Both the position numbers and the translations under genes were made by a program. The notes beneath the pieces were generated by a model. The model worked only from the letters and a program-made list of their open reading frames with translations, was not told the origin of the DNA and did no database searches. This document shows, in pieces, positions 14,451 to 23,193 of a stretch of DNA of 64,000 nucleotides; position 1 is the first letter of the stretch, and the number at the start of each line of letters is the position of its first letter. The stretch lies in assembly GCF_000974425.1 (NCBI RefSeq), contig NZ_CP010429.1:6154501-6218500 (forward strand). Reading direction: 5' to 3'. Source of the stretch: Spirosoma radiotolerans. GTDB lineage: Bacteria > Bacteroidota > Bacteroidia > Cytophagales > Spirosomataceae.

Positions 14451-17402
14451 TCAACCATAGGTTGCCAGGTGCTTTTGAAAAATGGCTTCATACCTGGCCG
14501 CAGCCAGGGGTTGATTTGCCTCCTTACAGGCTTCAACGATGGTTTGCAGTATATACAAATCAGCATTGGGACTGCTAAACCGCCCCTGCCCACTTTTGGT
14601 ATAGGTTAAATTCTGATCGGCGCGGGTAGCCATGGTATCGGCGATGGACAGGGCTTTAGCAGGTTCATTTAGCGCAAACAGGAACCGTACGTAATTAGAC
14701 GAAATCTGGTCATACGGAAGGCTCTTGTCCGGCATCACTTTCAGGGAAAAGTCCAGCACTTCACGGGCTTTATCGGTCTGACCTTCGCGCAAAAGCTGGT
14801 CTGTCAGCCGGAAAAACGCCATGCGGGCCGAGACAACAGGCGGCCCTTTGTAGGTTTGGTCATAATACACATCAGGGTTGTCGAGCTCCCGCCAAACGGT
14901 CTTGTGCATCATGTTGGTATACATCCGTTTAGAATCGACATAACCATCCGTTGCGCCTGGCACGGCCACCGGCATCAGGCGGTATGTGTATCCTTCCAGT
15001 TGCATGTAATTCTTTAAGCCCTGATAGTGATCCGTAGTCAGGGTGCTCGAGAAGTAAATAGGACGCTGCCAGTTGTTGGTCGCAATCACATCCAGCATAA
15101 TCAGATCGGGTTTATACAAATCCTTTTTACCCAGCGTCCATTGCAGGGTATCCTTAAGCAGCGGCCGGAGCTCGGCCGAAACGAATCGGGCCTGGTCAAC
15201 GGCTTTCTTGTCAATCGGCAGATACAGAATGGAGGAGGGCAGCACATTGGTCATCTCACCACTGGTGAGCGGCAGTTGAATGGCCGGATTATTATCCTTC
15301 ACCAAGTTGATGTACTGTTTTAGGTCAATACCGTTTTTCACGCCGGAAATCTCGTAGAAGGGAATAATGTCGTTCTTCCCTTTGTTAAACTGATCGAATG
15401 CCAGCGACATGGGCACGGCATCGGACTCATAGGTCTTTCGCTTCATTTGCTGGATATACCATTCTGTCCCCAGCAAACTCAGGTTGCACACCCGCACATC
15501 GCGCCGGAAGCTTTCCACTTCCTGCACATACCAAAGCGGGAAAGTGTCATTGTCGCCTTCGGTGAATAAGATCGCGTTTGGCGCGCACGAGCTGAGCATA
15601 TTTTTGGCAAAATCGACCGAATGAAAGCGGTGATCCCGGTTGTGATTATCCCAACTTTTTACGCACATCATTACGGGTACCAGCAGGCATACGCCGAGCA
15701 CCAGTTCGTTCCGAAGCCTAACTGACTTCAGGGCCGTTCGTACCCCTTCGGCGAGGGCCGCCACACCTAAGCCGAGCCAGATGGCAAAGAAGTAAAACGA
15801 GCCGACATAGATGTAATCGCGTTCTCGCGGCTCAGATGGGGGTGAGTTCAGAAAGACCTGCAGACCAATGCCCGTGATCAGAAACAATAAGCTCACAACG
15901 AGCCAATCCTGGCGTCGGCGTTTGTACTGGTAAATACTCCCAAACAAACCTAGTAGAAACGGCAGCATATAAAAGTTATCATGGGCTTTGTTGGCTTTCA
16001 ACAGGTCGGGTGCAAGCTGATCGGATGACCAAGGCAATAAATACCCCGCGTCATCTTCGTCGCTCTCCCGACCGGCAAAGTTCCACATCAGGTACCGCCA
16101 CCACATATGGTTCAACTGGTAGGTAAACAGGAATCGGAGGTTATCGCCCATGGTCGGCTTCTGCCCCTCCGCCAAGCCGAGCATCTGCCGGTATAACTGA
16201 GGATGATTTAGTTGACTGCTGTACAGGCGTGGAAAGAGTATCTCATCGCCGGGCGCATAAATGTATTCCGGTTGGTAATCGTAAATGACATATTTACCGT
16301 TTTCCTTCTTCCACATGGGCGCACCCCGCTTCTGGTCAATGGGCCGGGCCGTAAATACAGGCCCATACAGCAGGGAACGACTCCCGTACTGCTCCCGACT
16401 CTGGTAAGCCCGAAAGCTCAGCACATCGGCGGGGTTGTTTTCATTGAGCGGTGGGTTAAAACCTGCCCGAACGAGCACCTGCAAATAAGATGTGTAGCCA
16501 ATTAGCAGAAACGCTACGGCAAGCAACGCGGTGTTCCAGATAACCCGCTGCCGACGAATCGACCAGACAATACCGTACCCGATGGCAGCGACCAAAATCA
16601 GGATGAAGAAAATCACGCCTGAGTTGAACGGCAAGCCAAACGAGTTGACAAACAGCCGCTCCACGGCAAATGCCAGTGCGGGCAGGCCCGCAATCGAGGC
16701 ATTGATACAGCCCAGTATGACCAGCCCGATGGCCAACGCCATTACACCACCCCGGAAGGTTGGCACCAGATATTTTTTGTAGTAATAAATGAGCGCCAGG
16801 ACCGGAATAACAACCAGATTCAGCAAATGCACCCCGATAGACAAACCCGTTAGGTAGGCCATGAAAACAAGCCAGCGGTTAGCGGCCGCTTCATCCTCCA
16901 TGCGCTCCCACTTAAAAGCAGCCCATACCACGATAGCGGTAAAAAAAGACGACATCCCATATACTTCGGCTTCAACGGCCGAAAACCAGAAGGTGTCGGA
17001 GAATGTGTACACCAATGCCCCAACGTTACCCGTCCCAATAACCAGTATCGAGTCGGTAGTGGTGTACTCACTTACCGATTTGCCAATGAGCTTCCGGGCC
17101 AGCAGAGTGATGGTCCAGAACAGAAACAAAATGGTAAAGGCGCTGGCCAGCACAGAGGCCATGTTAACCCAATACGCAACTCTGGTCAGATCGCCGAGAG
17201 AGAACATGGAAAAAATTCGGCCCAGCAACAGAAAAAAAGGCGCTCCCGGCGGATGAGGTACCTGAAGTTTGAACGAAGCAGCGATAAACTCGCCACAGTC
17301 CCAGAAACTGGCTGTTCGTTCGACGGTCAGCACATAGGTAACGAGCGCCGTGGCAAACATAAGCCACCCGATGACGGTATTCAGTCGGTTGAAAGTGAAC
17401 AT
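14451..17402 (-). CDS. DUF2723 / TMEM260-like membrane glycosyltransferase
   Basis: A 983-residue multi-pass membrane protein of the DUF2723 family. The N-terminal block SFWDCGEFIAASFKLQVPHP followed by PGAPFFLLLGR (about 32-62) is the family signature; the acidic D/E pair in the first extracytoplasmic loop is typical of GT-C glycosyltransferases. About ten or more hydrophobic helices fill residues 1-590, and the C-terminal 380 residues form a soluble, partly TPR-like domain. The human relative TMEM260 is a protein O-mannosyltransferase, so a role in glycosylating exported proteins is a reasonable inference. Start ATG 17402 matches the family N-terminus. Confidence 0.85.
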   Translation of the reverse strand: MFTFNRLNTVIGWLMFATALVTYVLTVERTASFWDCGEFIAASFKLQVPHPPGAPFFLLLGRIFSMFSLGDLTRVAYWVNMASVLASAFTILFLFWTITLLARKLIGKSVSEYTTTDSILVIGTGNVGALVYTFSDTFWFSAVEAEVYGMSSFFTAIVVWAAFKWERMEDEAAANRWLVFMAYLTGLSIGVHLLNLVVIPVLALIYYYKKYLVPTFRGGVMALAIGLVILGCINASIAGLPALAFAVERLFVNSFGLPFNSGVIFFILILVAAIGYGIVWSIRRQRVIWNTALLAVAFLLIGYTSYLQVLVRAGFNPPLNENNPADVLSFRAYQSREQYGSRSLLYGPVFTARPIDQKRGAPMWKKENGKYVIYDYQPEYIYAPGDEILFPRLYSSQLNHPQLYRQMLGLAEGQKPTMGDNLRFLFTYQLNHMWWRYLMWNFAGRESDEDDAGYLLPWSSDQLAPDLLKANKAHDNFYMLPFLLGLFGSIYQYKRRRQDWLVVSLLFLITGIGLQVFLNSPPSEPRERDYIYVGSFYFFAIWLGLGVAALAEGVRTALKSVRLRNELVLGVCLLVPVMMCVKSWDNHNRDHRFHSVDFAKNMLSSCAPNAILFTEGDNDTFPLWYVQEVESFRRDVRVCNLSLLGTEWYIQQMKRKTYESDAVPMSLAFDQFNKGKNDIIPFYEISGVKNGIDLKQYINLVKDNNPAIQLPLTSGEMTNVLPSSILYLPIDKKAVDQARFVSAELRPLLKDTLQWTLGKKDLYKPDLIMLDVIATNNWQRPIYFSSTLTTDHYQGLKNYMQLEGYTYRLMPVAVPGATDGYVDSKRMYTNMMHKTVWRELDNPDVYYDQTYKGPPVVSARMAFFRLTDQLLREGQTDKAREVLDFSLKVMPDKSLPYDQISSNYVRFLFALNEPAKALSIADTMATRADQNLTYTKSGQGRFSSPNADLYILQTIVEACKEANQPLAAARYEAIFQKHLATYG

Positions 17403-17444
17403 AAGCGTATAGCGTTAGCAACATGATTTTGTGTAAGAAGTCGC

Positions 17445-17452
17445 CAAAACTA
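17445..17452 (-). promoter_or_regulatory. Possible -7 element for the DUF2723 gene
   Basis: The minus strand reads TAGTTTTG here (TAnnTTTG consensus), 43 bases before the start codon. No TTG was found at the right -33 spacing. Confidence 0.3.
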
Positions 17453-17558
17453 CACTTGGAAGCCGTTAGCATGGATCAGCCAAACCGTTAACAAATGTTA
17501 ATAAGCCATTGATTTACAATTATTTAACATTTCAAGAAGTATCCCCTACCTCTTAAAC

Positions 17559-17857
17559 AAATACCCAATGCAGTGTTTTTTTGAAGAGGCTGGGTTCAGA
17601 ACGATACCAATCAGCCCTCGTTCGCCATTGGCATCAACATTCAGCTATATGGACGGAGTTGGCAGCAACGCTCCATTTTTAATGACGCGTAAAGCTCCCC
17701 TGCTGAGTTACAAAGATGCGTCCGTCAGGCGCAAATGACATTGCCGTTGGTCCGGTAATCCCATTAGCTACCTGCACCTGGCTAAAACTGGCCGGATAGG
17801 TTTGCCCGTGCCCATAACTAGCAATGCCCAGCGACGAAATCAGGGTAACAGCCCATT
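17559..17857 (-). pseudogene. Remnant of a PQQ-dependent sugar (sorbosone/glucose) dehydrogenase gene
   Basis: On the minus strand, three-frame reading recovers a broken protein: a signal-like lead (AVTLISSLGIASYGHGQ), then FSQVQVANGITGPTAMSFAP and DGRIFVTQQ, a one-base frameshift near 17695-17702, GALRVIKNGALLPTPSI, an in-frame TAG at 17644-17646, and NVDANGERGLIGIVLNP. This order matches the N-terminal blade of PQQ-dependent sugar dehydrogenase-like beta-propellers (DGRIF...RVIKNG...NGERGLIGI). Everything after about 95 residues is missing. Frameshift, stop and truncation together make it a clear relic. Confidence 0.8.
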
Positions 17858-18187
17858 AATTGACTTAGAACACGAATATGCCAATCGCCATGGTCATCAG
17901 GTTGCTGACTAAAATCAGCTGGTGATTAGGCGAACAACCATCAACTGATGCAAGGCATAAGAACCACTTGGCTACCTGCTGAAAAATACCCTATCCGGCG
18001 AAACTAAAGATTAGGATTGGAACAACTACTGCAAATGGTTTCATGTAACTGAACACTATACGAATCACCGCAGCCAGATGATCCGGTATGCTAAACGCAT
18101 ACCCAAATAAGAAGTCCATCTACTTAAGGTTGCGCATTGGTTTCGTTTAGAAAATATTACTTATCTTGCCAGTGGTGCCTAAAACCA
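17858..18187. other. Gene-poor stretch beside the pseudogene
   Basis: No intact gene. On the minus strand from about 18043 a signal-peptide-like start reads MKPFAVVVPILIFSFAG and then stops, which may be another gene relic. No other reading frame or RNA fold stood out. Confidence 0.4.
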
Positions 18188-18221
18188 AAAAACGCCGAAC
18201 ACATCGTGGCCCGGCGTTTTT
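18188..18221. terminator. Bidirectional terminator-like hairpin
   Basis: A 10-bp stem (18188-18197 with 18212-18221) starts with an A-run and ends with a T-run, the usual look of a two-way terminator. No intact gene ends here, so it may mark the end of a lost gene or an unseen RNA. Confidence 0.55.
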
Positions 18222-18341
18222 GCACCCTTTTCTTAACTTAAACGCTGTTAAAGCGTCAGACTAATGACGCAAGAAATTGGTTTAATGTTGCACGCCAGCG
18301 GACACTTTATTACAAACGGCAGAATACGTATACCAATGGGT

Positions 18342-18382
18342 ATGACAAACGCCGGGGCTTTTTTAGTCCCGGCGTTTGTCAT
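18342..18382. repeat. Strong 15-bp perfect hairpin
   Basis: Arms 18342-18356 and 18368-18382 pair perfectly around an 11-base T-rich loop. Smaller overlapping hairpins lie at 18240-18280. No T-run follows the stem. It sits in the intergenic DNA before the acyl-CoA ligase. Confidence 0.5.
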
Positions 18383-18435
18383 TTCGCTTCCCGGAAAGGT
18401 TTTTTGCCAGGGCCTGAAGAATTGAACAATTTACT

Positions 18436-18443
18436 TAGTTTTG
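18436..18443 (+). promoter_or_regulatory. Possible -7 element for the acyl-CoA ligase
   Basis: TAGTTTTG matches TAnnTTTG, about 108 bases before the start codon. A TTG at proper -33 spacing is missing, so support is weak. Confidence 0.25.
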
Positions 18444-18550
18444 TTGTACGCATCAATGACAGCAAGGCCGAAAAAAGACCTTTAATAACCAGCATTTAGA
18501 AGCTTGAATGCCGAACAGAAATTCGTTCCTGCGCTAAACCTACACACTAC

Positions 18551-20254
18551 ATGAACACAGAATCGACAATAAATCCATATCCCTGGCGCCGTTTTTATCC
18601 AAAAGGCGTTCCTGATGAGATTAACCCTGATGCTTATACGTCACTGGCCGCTTTGCTGGAAGAAGGATGCCGACGGTTCACAGATCGGCCTGCCTATGCT
18701 TGTATGGGTAAGCAAATTACGTTTGGTGAACTGGATCATTTATCCGCCCAGTTTGCTTCTTTTTTACAAAATGACCTGAAACTCCAGAAAGGAGATCGCA
18801 TTGCGATTCAAATGCCCAATACGCTCCAGTATCCTATCGCTATGTTTGGAGCGCTCCGGGCGGGTCTGGCGGTAGTCAATACAAACCCGCTGTATACGCC
18901 CCGCGAAATGCAGCACCAGTTTAAAGATTCGGGGACAAAAGCGATCGTCATTCTCAGCAACTTTGCCAGTAACCTGGCGAAAATCCTCGACCGGACAGAG
19001 ATCCAGCACGTTGTAATTACGCAATTGGGCGATTTGCTGGGCTTTCCCAAAAAGCAGATCGTTAATGCCGTCGTAAAATACGTGAAGAAACTGGTTCCCG
19101 CCTATAACCTGCCCGACGCCATTTCATTCAACGATGCACTGAGCCGGGGAAGCAGCCAGCCGTTCAAACCCGTACCGATCCAGAATACGGATTTAGCCTT
19201 TGTGCAATATACGGGCGGGACAACGGGTGTTTCGAAGGGGGCCATGCTCACCCACCGAAACATTATTGCCAATGTAGAAGGGCAGCATTTCTGGATGAAG
19301 CCAGGCGGTACGCCCGATGGTGAGGGAATTATCGTGGCGGCCCTCCCCCTCTATCACGTATACGCTCTCACGACGAACGCACTGGCAGCCTTAAAAAGCG
19401 GTTCCATGAACTTGCTAATTACCAACCCGCGCGATTTGAACGCCTTTATTGACGATCTAAAAAAATACAGGATTACGGCCTTCACGGGCGTCAATACGCT
19501 CTACAATGGCCTGTTGAATCATCCGCGCATTGGCGAAGTCGACTTCAGTTCTCTGAAAGTTACTTCAGCCGGAGGTATGGCTCTACAAACGGCCGTAGCC
19601 GAACGCTGGACAAAACTCACCGGCAACACCCCCTGCGAAGGCTACGGACTCACCGAAACATCGCCCGTTCTTTGCTCAAACCCCGTTGATGGCAGCGTAC
19701 GTATCGGCACAATTGGCGTCCCCTGGCCCAGCACCGATATGAAAATCATTCGTGAAGACGGCACCGATGCCAACGTTGGTGAAGCGGGTGAAATTGTCGC
19801 TCGTGGGCCGCAGGTGTTCCTGGGTTATTACAAACGCCCCGAAGAAACCGCCCAATCCATGCTGGGCGATTGGTTCAAGACAGGCGACATTGGCGTCATG
19901 AATGAAGATGGTTTCTTCAAAATCGTTGACCGTAAGAAAGATATGATCCTGGTCTCGGGTTTTAACGTGTACCCGAATGAAATTGAGGATGTCGTAGCGC
20001 AGTGCCCAGGCGTTCTCGAAGTGGCCTGCATTGGGGTACCCGACGAGAAATCGACGGAAGTAGTCAAAATATTCGTCGTCAAAAAAGATCCCAACCTGGA
20101 CATCGAAACCATCAAAGCTTACTGCCGCGAGAACCTGACGCCCTATAAAGTTCCCAGGATTATCGAGTTCCGGACCGAATTACCTAAGTCTAACGTAGGC
20201 AAAATCCTTCGCCGACCTCTGCGGGATGAAGAGTTAGCCAAACTAAAGAAATAG
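18551..20254 (+). CDS. Long-chain fatty-acid-CoA ligase (AMP-forming)
   Basis: Activates fatty acids to acyl-CoA with ATP. The 567-residue protein has the AMP-binding P-loop YTGGTTGVSKGAMLTH (about 221-236), GYGLTETSPVLC (about 362-373), KTGDIGVMNEDGFFKIVDRK (about 443-462) followed by KDMILVSGFNVYPNEIE, and the C-terminal catalytic Lys in PKSNVGKILRRPLR (near 555). Length and block order match FadD of gram-negative bacteria. No fad operon partner is adjacent; the gene stands alone between hairpins. Start ATG 18551 gives the usual NPYPWRRFYPKGVP lead. Confidence 0.93.
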   Translation: MNTESTINPYPWRRFYPKGVPDEINPDAYTSLAALLEEGCRRFTDRPAYACMGKQITFGELDHLSAQFASFLQNDLKLQKGDRIAIQMPNTLQYPIAMFGALRAGLAVVNTNPLYTPREMQHQFKDSGTKAIVILSNFASNLAKILDRTEIQHVVITQLGDLLGFPKKQIVNAVVKYVKKLVPAYNLPDAISFNDALSRGSSQPFKPVPIQNTDLAFVQYTGGTTGVSKGAMLTHRNIIANVEGQHFWMKPGGTPDGEGIIVAALPLYHVYALTTNALAALKSGSMNLLITNPRDLNAFIDDLKKYRITAFTGVNTLYNGLLNHPRIGEVDFSSLKVTSAGGMALQTAVAERWTKLTGNTPCEGYGLTETSPVLCSNPVDGSVRIGTIGVPWPSTDMKIIREDGTDANVGEAGEIVARGPQVFLGYYKRPEETAQSMLGDWFKTGDIGVMNEDGFFKIVDRKKDMILVSGFNVYPNEIEDVVAQCPGVLEVACIGVPDEKSTEVVKIFVVKKDPNLDIETIKAYCRENLTPYKVPRIIEFRTELPKSNVGKILRRPLRDEELAKLKK

Positions 20255-20259
20255 TATTG

Positions 20260-20315
20260 TTATCAGTTGAAAAAGGCGTTTCTCTGTATTGAGAAACGCC
20301 TTTTTCAACTGATAA
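20260..20315. terminator. Terminator between acyl-CoA ligase and LytTR gene
   Basis: A perfect 25-bp stem (20260-20284 with 20291-20315) with a 6-base loop, containing A-run and T-run segments. It lies between convergent genes and can end both transcripts. Confidence 0.8.
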
Positions 20316-20324
20316 TGGGCTGAT

Positions 20325-20765
20325 TTACGATACCGGTTCTACCGTATTTAGCATCGACAACTCTTGCTGAAATCCCTTCAGGTGCTTGATAAACCGGCTA
20401 GCTTTCCGACGGGACACCTCTACCCGATCACCATTAATCAGGCTCACACTCAACTGCTGCTGGCTGGGATGAACACTGTCCAGGTACAATAAATTAATAA
20501 TGTTCTTTTTATGCAGACGGGCAAAAACTTTGGGCGACAAGCGGCTCTCCATTTTTTTCAGCGTCAGTGACACGATCAGTTGACTACCATCCGAAAAATG
20601 AAATAAGGTGTAATTCCCCTCGCCTTCCAGGCGCACAATCCGGTGCATCGGCATTTTTTTGCGGCACCCCCAAAATGGAAGCGTAAGATCTGACATGGAA
20701 AACTGGCCCGCAAGCTTTTCGACATGTCCCTTTGAAAGCGGATGAGTAACGACTGTTGCTCTCAT
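20325..20765 (-). CDS. Stand-alone LytTR-domain DNA-binding protein
   Basis: A 146-residue protein whose residues 40-135 are a LytTR domain: IVRLEGEGNYTLFHFSDGSQ, then SLTLKKMESRLSP, FARLHKKNIINLLYLDSV and VEVSRRKASRFIKHLK. These parallel the I.YiEa..NYt.i...dg and F.RiHrs.iVN...I ..v...R..... pattern of the family. There is no receiver domain, so it is not a classic response regulator. LytTR proteins bind DNA through beta-strand loops. Upstream AT-rich DNA (20766-21044) has several short repeats that could be its own binding sites, which is inference. Start ATG 20765. Confidence 0.85.
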   Translation of the reverse strand: MRATVVTHPLSKGHVEKLAGQFSMSDLTLPFWGCRKKMPMHRIVRLEGEGNYTLFHFSDGSQLIVSLTLKKMESRLSPKVFARLHKKNIINLLYLDSVHPSQQQLSVSLINGDRVEVSRRKASRFIKHLKGFQQELSMLNTVEPVS

Positions 20766-20928
20766 ATACTTGATTTGTTAAAGTGTGAATAGTTGGAAAA
20801 AAGATTTACTCAATAAGTAACCTGTACTTACCTAAAAGTAAGAGCAAATTACAAAATTTTAATTTTCAAGCAATTAGTTGATATATAAAATTATTCTACA
20901 CCGTAATTATACTCAATTAAGCAAAAGT

Positions 20929-20948
20929 CCAACTTTACCAACAGTTGG
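20929..20948. promoter_or_regulatory. Short inverted repeat between LytTR and cysM genes
   Basis: CCAACT at 20929-20934 and AGTTGG at 20943-20948 form an inverted repeat in the AT-rich region shared by the divergent genes. It is a possible regulator site; no further support. Confidence 0.25.
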
Positions 20949-21044
20949 TTACCAGCTGATTGTTTTTCCCGAAAATGACTTATTTACGAACTTATTAAGT
21001 GGCTTTCTCCTTGAAAGCTAAAAACAATCCCTTTACAAATCAGC

Positions 21045-21917
21045 ATGGCAACTTTGCTCGATTTAGTCGGTAATACCCCTTTGATTGAGTTGAACCGTCT
21101 GAATCCAAATCCTAACGTCACCGTATATGGCAAACTTGAAGGCAACAATCCTGGTGGCAGTGTAAAAGACCGAGCCGCCGTCAGCATGATTCAGGGTGCC
21201 CTGTCTCGCGGTGAACTTCAACCGGGCATGACTTTGGTTGAAGCCACAAGTGGCAATACAGGCATTGCTCTGGCTATGATTGCGCGGCTCTATGACATTC
21301 CGATCGAATTGGTCATGCCCGAAAACTCAACCCGGGAGCGTGTGCTGACTATGGAAGCGTTCGGTGCCAAAGTTACCCTGACAGAAACCATCGAAAGTGC
21401 CCGCGATTACGCCGACGCACAAGTACAAAAGGGCGGCTACCTGATGCTGAATCAGTTTGCTAATCCCGACAATTACCTCGCTCATTACCGAACTACCGGC
21501 CCTGAAATATGGCGCGATACGGCGGGCAAAATTACCCATTTTGTTTCATCTATGGGCACCACGGGCACCATCATGGGTACGTCGCGCTACCTGAAAGAGC
21601 AAAACCCGGACATTCAGATCGTCGGCTGTCAGCCGACCGATGGCTCGTCGATACCAGGTATACGGAAATGGCCGGTTGAATACCTGCCAAAAATTTTCGA
21701 ACCCCAGCGCGTCGACCGCGTCATGGAGGTTTCCGCTGAAGAAGCGACCCTCATGACCCGTAAACTGGCAAACGTCGAGGGCGTTTTTGCGGGTATGAGC
21801 AGTGGTGGATCGGTTCATGCGGCCCTTCAACTGGCTCAGGAGCTGGAGTCTGGCGTAATCGTCTGCATCATCTGCGATCGGGGCGACCGCTATCTTTCAT
21901 CCGACTTATTTGGGTAG
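21045..21917 (+). CDS. cysM: Cysteine synthase B (O-acetylserine sulfhydrylase)
   Basis: A PLP enzyme that makes cysteine from O-acetylserine and sulfide (or thiosulfate in the CysM class). The 290-residue protein has LVGNTPLIELNRL at the start, the PLP lysine in NNPGGSVKDRAA (Lys 41), the substrate loop EATSGNTGIALAM (about 66-78), the phosphate loop SMGTTGTIMGTSRYL (about 167-181) and GMSSGGSVHAAL. The short length (about 290) and RKWPVEYLPKIF block fit CysM rather than CysK. It ends with YLSSDLFG. Monocistronic, divergent from the LytTR gene. Confidence 0.93.
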   Translation: MATLLDLVGNTPLIELNRLNPNPNVTVYGKLEGNNPGGSVKDRAAVSMIQGALSRGELQPGMTLVEATSGNTGIALAMIARLYDIPIELVMPENSTRERVLTMEAFGAKVTLTETIESARDYADAQVQKGGYLMLNQFANPDNYLAHYRTTGPEIWRDTAGKITHFVSSMGTTGTIMGTSRYLKEQNPDIQIVGCQPTDGSSIPGIRKWPVEYLPKIFEPQRVDRVMEVSAEEATLMTRKLANVEGVFAGMSSGGSVHAALQLAQELESGVIVCIICDRGDRYLSSDLFG

Positions 21918-22014
21918 CAAACAGCTGCCCGCCCTGACCCGACCACGACACAGGTCAAAGTTTCTATAGGCGAAACCAACCGGGGACGAGCGGCTCTATA
22001 GTATCTTTGTCGGT

Positions 22015-23064
<1,050 letters not shown>

Positions 23065-23193
23065 TTAAATAGGGCTCCTTCTATTTGATTACCTACCGTA
23101 CGGCCTTTTTTTTGTCTTTCTGCACCTCTTCTTATCGTTGTTTCTCGTTAAAAAGTGGGAAATTTACCTGCAGCGACCGCCCTAACCCAACGT

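Noticed and set aside
18120..18190. Promoter-like TTG / TATCTTGC site as the start of a small RNA
   Set aside because: Two mismatches in the -7 element, and the terminator follows so closely that a transcript would be only about 30-45 bases.
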